Part shown: piece after piece, positions 59,947 to 64,000 of the stretch | Position numbering within the stretch: position 1 is the stretch's first letter | Layout: each line of letters begins with the position of its first letter | DNA from: Ostrinia nubilalis | Lineage: Eukaryota; Arthropoda; Insecta; Lepidoptera; Crambidae | Direction: 5' to 3' | NCBI RefSeq assembly: GCF_963855985.1 | Contig: NC_087093.1 | Location: forward strand, 9,431,501 to 9,495,500 | DNA: 64,000 bases | The notes under the pieces: model-generated | Told to the model about the DNA's origin: nothing | Database searches by the model: none | What the model saw: only the letters and a program-made list of their open reading frames with translations | Made by a program: the position numbers and the translations under genes

Positions 59947-60494
59947 TACTAACTATCTAGAACAGTATTAGTTTATTAACAGACTAAAGACACACAAAAG
60001 CTTTTCCAAACATATAATATTTTCTAACATGCCCAAACAGAACAATAGCAGGTACCATAGTAGCGTATATAAAAATGAAATATAACGGCTAATCATATTC
60101 AGTCACTCACATTTGGCAAAGCCTACACAGAAAAATGCTGTAATCATCTCTCTGTCACATCCTTTTAAGATCCTCATACACATACGGGCGCGCAATTATT
60201 CTAAAATATTATAAATAAGATCAATAATTCCTTCAGATATTACGAGTATGATCATTTCAAAAATTTAATTTAATTGGGTAATTATTTGTTCAGATTCGAA
60301 CGGCCATGGATCTCATTTCTCAGAAACAGTAATGTAGGTAGCTACTCGTAATAGCCTTAGCATAATTATTTGAATTCCCTGAAGTTAAATTAGAAACATT
60401 TTGTATGGGTTCTCAATTATCTTAATACATATAAAATTATGTCTATATCAGTAATACAGCTTTAAAAGCATTCCATTGCTGCCTACCAATCGGC

Positions 60495-60562
60495 CAAACT
60501 GGAAATCATTGTAGGAGGTCTATGTTCAGCAGTGGACGTCCTGTGGCTGATGATGATGATGA
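60495..60562 (+). mobile_element. RTE 3' tail fragment, (GATGAT)n
   Basis: AGGAGGTCTATGTTCAGCAG, TGGACGTCCTGTGGC and a GATGATGATGATG tail. About 65 bp. Confidence 0.85.
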
Positions 60563-61721
60563 AAGCATTGCGGGAAGCGAAATTGAATTTAGTCAATCTA
60601 TTTTTTAGCAGAAAAAGTAAAATAAACACACGAAAAGTTCTTGTAAAAGTTACAAGATCTCCGAGGATGTCAGGGTCAGCGGGAAACGTTCGTGCCCAGG
60701 ATTTTCATCTAAATGGCACCGGAAATTAACTTTCGGAGGTTTGTACGATTAGCTATATTATTATACCTAAGAGATTTTAGGAAAATACTTGTCATATAAA
60801 TCACTTGTTTATTTTTGATGTCCGGTGAAGTACCCAGCCGTTAATGTCTCATTGAATAAGTTCCTTTGATCATTGTACAAGAAGAATTTTTAGCTACGAA
60901 TGAAAGAATAGGTATTCTAGATGCTAAATAATATTATTTAAGGAGCTTGTTTTTATAAAGTTACATAATGCTTAGACGGCTCTATGATTGTGTAAGTTGA
61001 GTTATATCAAGATAATTTTTCTTTGTGAATGTTTGAGAATTTAGATAACGTTTTTACTCAGTCACCAAAAATTTACTATCTTGACTTGAATCTTCTATTA
61101 AATTACGAATTGTAGGGTTTTACATTTTCATAAATGTACATAAAGCACTCGTATTAAAATGTGTCACAATGTGCGAGCACCCTATGGCAACTTGGGCCTG
61201 ACTAGACAGAACAAGCATTTTTTCTTGCCAATACAATTCAGTATATTTCCAGTTTTGGTATTCTGCCAACTCTAATACACCCTTGTATGCAGAAAATAAA
61301 TTGCAATTATTGAAGGCGTATCATTCAAAAGGGAAATTCAGGAAGTCCACTTAGCAGCAATAACTTAGTTTGCCGGAAAAAAAGGCATTAATAGGAATTT
61401 ATTATTTTAAACTGAAAGCTTCTTTTCTACTTAGAATTGTTATTTTGTCTACAAAAGGTTAAATTTTCTTGAGATTCTAAACTAATTACAAACTAGTTTT
61501 CATTTGATTCTAAGATTTACAATAAGAATGGGTATTTTATTAATTAAGTTTGTCTAGTGATAATAATTGTAATCTCATTCTTATGACATTAAGCTGACCT
61601 ACTTAAACTTATCTCATTATAATCTCATTAGAAGCAATTAACAATTTAATGTAGTGTTAAAGTGAATGCAGAAAGGTCCAGAAACCTTAATGACAACTGT
61701 TAATTAATAATGAGACTGGAT
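60563..61721. other. Intergenic DNA, no gene seen
   Basis: AT-rich, no paired repeats or coding signal recognised. Confidence 0.4.
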
Positions 61722-61828
61722 TTGGGACTGGACCTTTACCATATCATTAGTCCATATAGTGGCAGGTCTGCCCTCACTACGTCTTCCGGCCCGTGTGGTC
61801 GCCACTCGAGAACTTTTCTGCCCCAACA
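61722..61828 (-). mobile_element. RTE internal 3'-region fragment
   Basis: CATTAGTCCATATAGTGGCAG, then CGTCTTCCGG and TGGTCGCCACTCGAGAACTT, corresponds to the antisense of the RTE C-terminal coding region. It lacks the 3' tail, so it is a deleted remnant. Confidence 0.75.
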
Positions 61829-63132
61829 TTTACTGACCTCTGAATATTAGCTACTTACCTACTATTCAATATCACAGTAGGTTCTTATTATCAAAAATAG
61901 TAGATGCTTACATGTAACAAATATGAAAAGGTTTTCAATTCACTCGTATTCCAAGCCCGAACAATTTTCATGTAACTTTGCGGCAAATTATAACATATTT
62001 AATCTAGAACCTATCAATCTATTATTTATTTACACAGCCATTAACGTTATGGACGTAATATTTAAATGTACGTAAGTAACTGTAAGTTAAAATTCGAGTC
62101 GATTCATGCTGTTTTAATATTTGACGATGTTCGATGGGCCGGACGGGCGCTGACCCGAGAGCCGCGAGTCGTAACCCAAGGAAGAGGGTTGTCTATTTAT
62201 ATTTATCAATTAACTATTAAATCCCGTCAAATATTATTTCTAACGTTAACCTTTGCCCGGTGGTCCCGTTTTCGGGGAATTGTTTTGTGGAGAAAAACAA
62301 CACTGGGAATTATGGATCACTGAATTATGTTGCTAATTGAAAAAATAATGTTTATGAGAATACAGATTTTCCATAAAACAGATCGCTAAATTTCGGTGTA
62401 AGAATACCTAAAGGATAGCTTAGTATTTATTTATTCCATGAACCTTTTTACACTTATCTAAGACTTCATATCTCCATTAATTTAAAGATTTAGTAGGTAC
62501 CTACCTCAAATCAAGCAACTTCTATCTTGGTTGTTGGTACCAAGCACTAAAAGCTTTGTATCTGAAATATTGGTGTATTAAATAAGTGTTAGGTCAGCTT
62601 GATTATAGTCGGAGGTAGGTAGGTCGTAGCTTTTGTAATGACTTAATTATTCACCTGATTTAATTATTCTACAATACAGTGACACAACTCTAATAGATCA
62701 TATAAAATTCAGGCTTACCTACGCGTGGGAAAGGTAAAATCTGACAATTAATTAATGGTAGGCTAAAATAAATACATTCTCATTACGCTTCGACACATTA
62801 AACAAAGTTCGTAAGTTACCATTAAGGTATCGTTCCTACTTAAAATCATGAAGCGTAGTCAGGGACTACTTTAGTTCTAAATGAGTTAATTATTATTATC
62901 CTTGTGACGTGTTTGTCTTATTATTTGTAATAAATGAATGAACAATCTTAAACTACCCCTAATCGACAGCCCTAGCACCTGTACCGCCATCGCATACGTA
63001 CTAAAGTTTACTTTTTAATAATAAAGTGCAATACGAGTGGAAGTTCAATAAAACGAGTTGGCGGTCGCAATTGATGCCCGCATTAGAATGAGTGACGGTG
63101 GTCAATAACTACCGCGACGCTTGCATTTAGTC
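61829..63132. other. Intergenic DNA, no gene seen
   Basis: A GC-rich island at 62,125-62,205 (GGGCCGGACGGGCGCTGACC) stands out but has no reading frame or repeat match I can name. Confidence 0.4.
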
Positions 63133-63500
63133 AGTCGGCCGTTTGGTGAAGTGGTTCGTAACGGACTACTATGCTAGAGGTTGCTGTTCGATTCCCGCAC
63201 AGTACAAACGTTTGTGTGCATGAACATTTAGGTATTTAACATATTTGTTTCAGCCGAATGACATCCACTGCTGGGCCTCCTCCAAGGTTTTCCACAATGA
63301 ACGGTCCTGCGCTGCCCGCATCCAGGCTCTTCCCGCGACCTTCACTAGATCGTCGGTCCACCTAGTAGGAGGCCTGCCCACGCCCCCATCCTTTATAAAT
63401 TTGTAAAAAAAGGATCTAAGTAACTATAGTAACCGTTGTAAATACTATGCTTAGTTTGGGACTAAAATATCCCAACCTGGGAATAAAATGTAAAAAAGAA
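63133..63500 (+). mobile_element. tRNA-derived SINE, interrupted by an RTE fragment
   Basis: Head GTCGGCCGTTTGGTGAAGTG with a damaged B-box (GTTCGATTCCC) at 63,185-63,196. The body is cut at ACATATTTGTTT (63,240-63,251), where an RTE piece begins. SINE-body words return at 63,440-63,500 (ATGCTTAGTTTGGGACTAAA). Confidence 0.82.
63252..63386 (-). mobile_element. RTE 3' fragment nested in the SINE
   Basis: CAGCCGAATGACATCCACTG through GATCGTCGGTCCACCTAGTA, then GGAGGCCTGCCCACG; minus-strand RTE 3' end without a visible CGAA tail. An internal deletion removed part of the GGACAAAGGCC stretch. Confidence 0.82.
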
Positions 63501-64000
63501 ATTGTCCGGTGACTCTTGTTGATTTACATGGATCGAACATATACGCGACAAACACGAATATTTAGGATTGCGGCTGAAACTAGAGTAATTAAGTCGAAAC
63601 TATTGTTCGATAGTTCACAATCACCATTTCCAGTGAGTAACATTAGTTTTCTAAATATCTACTCGATATTGACTCTACATACGTATTGTTTTGTACGAAT
63701 TATATGTAGGTTCTAGCAAAATATGACATTGTACCACTGGTTCTCTTTGTTAACACACCCTTTTCAAGGTTTAGTTCACAATAGGTAATATCGCTAAGGT
63801 ACTAGAGACGTTCCGGAGTGATTACTAATGTTACATTGTTTCATTTGTGAAAAATACGGCGAACGAAAATAAAATACATGAATAAGCACTCCAATAATAC
63901 TTACTCGTAATAACAGACAATACCTGAAAACATAAAAAACAGAGTATGATTTGATTATGATTGTTCTACTCGTATTTATTGGCTTCTAACGGCCGAATAC

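Noticed and set aside
1..64000. CRISPR arrays, bacterial operons, rRNA genes, endogenous virus genes
   Set aside because: None seen: no spaced short repeats, no Shine-Dalgarno-led gene runs, no rRNA core words and no viral gene motifs.

Overview
The window reads as nuclear DNA of a moth or butterfly. It is AT-rich, has no bacterial-style gene packing, and carries repeat types typical of Lepidoptera: RTE retroposons with (GATGAT)n or (CGAA)n tails, a tRNA-headed SINE whose body contains GTACAAGCTTTGCTTAGTTT, and repeats ending in AAGCTAGTA. No database was searched; family names rest on motifs, termini and target-site duplications read by eye.

Layout. 1-10.8 kb is repeat-littered intergenic DNA without a convincing gene. 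10,835-16,793 holds two different Transib-type DNA transposons standing head to head. They share one 5-bp target, so CGGCG occurs before, between and after them. The first (10,840-13,320) is non-autonomous with about 740-bp inverted arms. The second (13,326-16,788) encodes a complete RAG1-like transposase of 658 aa in two exons, but the position expected to hold the catalytic glutamate appears to be glycine. 19.4-21.1 kb is a TTAA-flanked palindromic element split by a 5'-truncated CR1-group retroposon. 22.7-23.4 kb is an RTE remnant split by a 332-bp hAT MITE with a perfect 8-bp target duplication. 24.4-29.1 kb is a decayed CR1-group element with an esterase-like ORF1 and an EN-RT ORF2, interrupted by one TA-flanked transposon and followed by another. 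29.8-33.7 kb is rich in tandem and inverted repeats.

The one host gene I can build lies on the minus strand from 55,276 (ATG) to 35,073 (stop). Seven exons with matching splice phases give a 281-aa protein with a signal peptide, two immunoglobulin domains and a hydrophobic C-terminal tail. Its introns (about 20 kb in total) are loaded with MITEs, SINEs and RTE pieces, including a full-length 3,165-bp RTE retrotransposon (50,284-53,448) that has a 10-bp target duplication and a single frameshift.

From 55.3 kb to the end the window is upstream or intergenic DNA with two SINEs (one nested with an RTE fragment), a 1.1-kb TA-flanked transposon and small RTE tails. The mobile elements do not form a pathway. 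Their nesting gives a relative insertion order, and the only probable host function in view is the Ig-superfamily surface protein.
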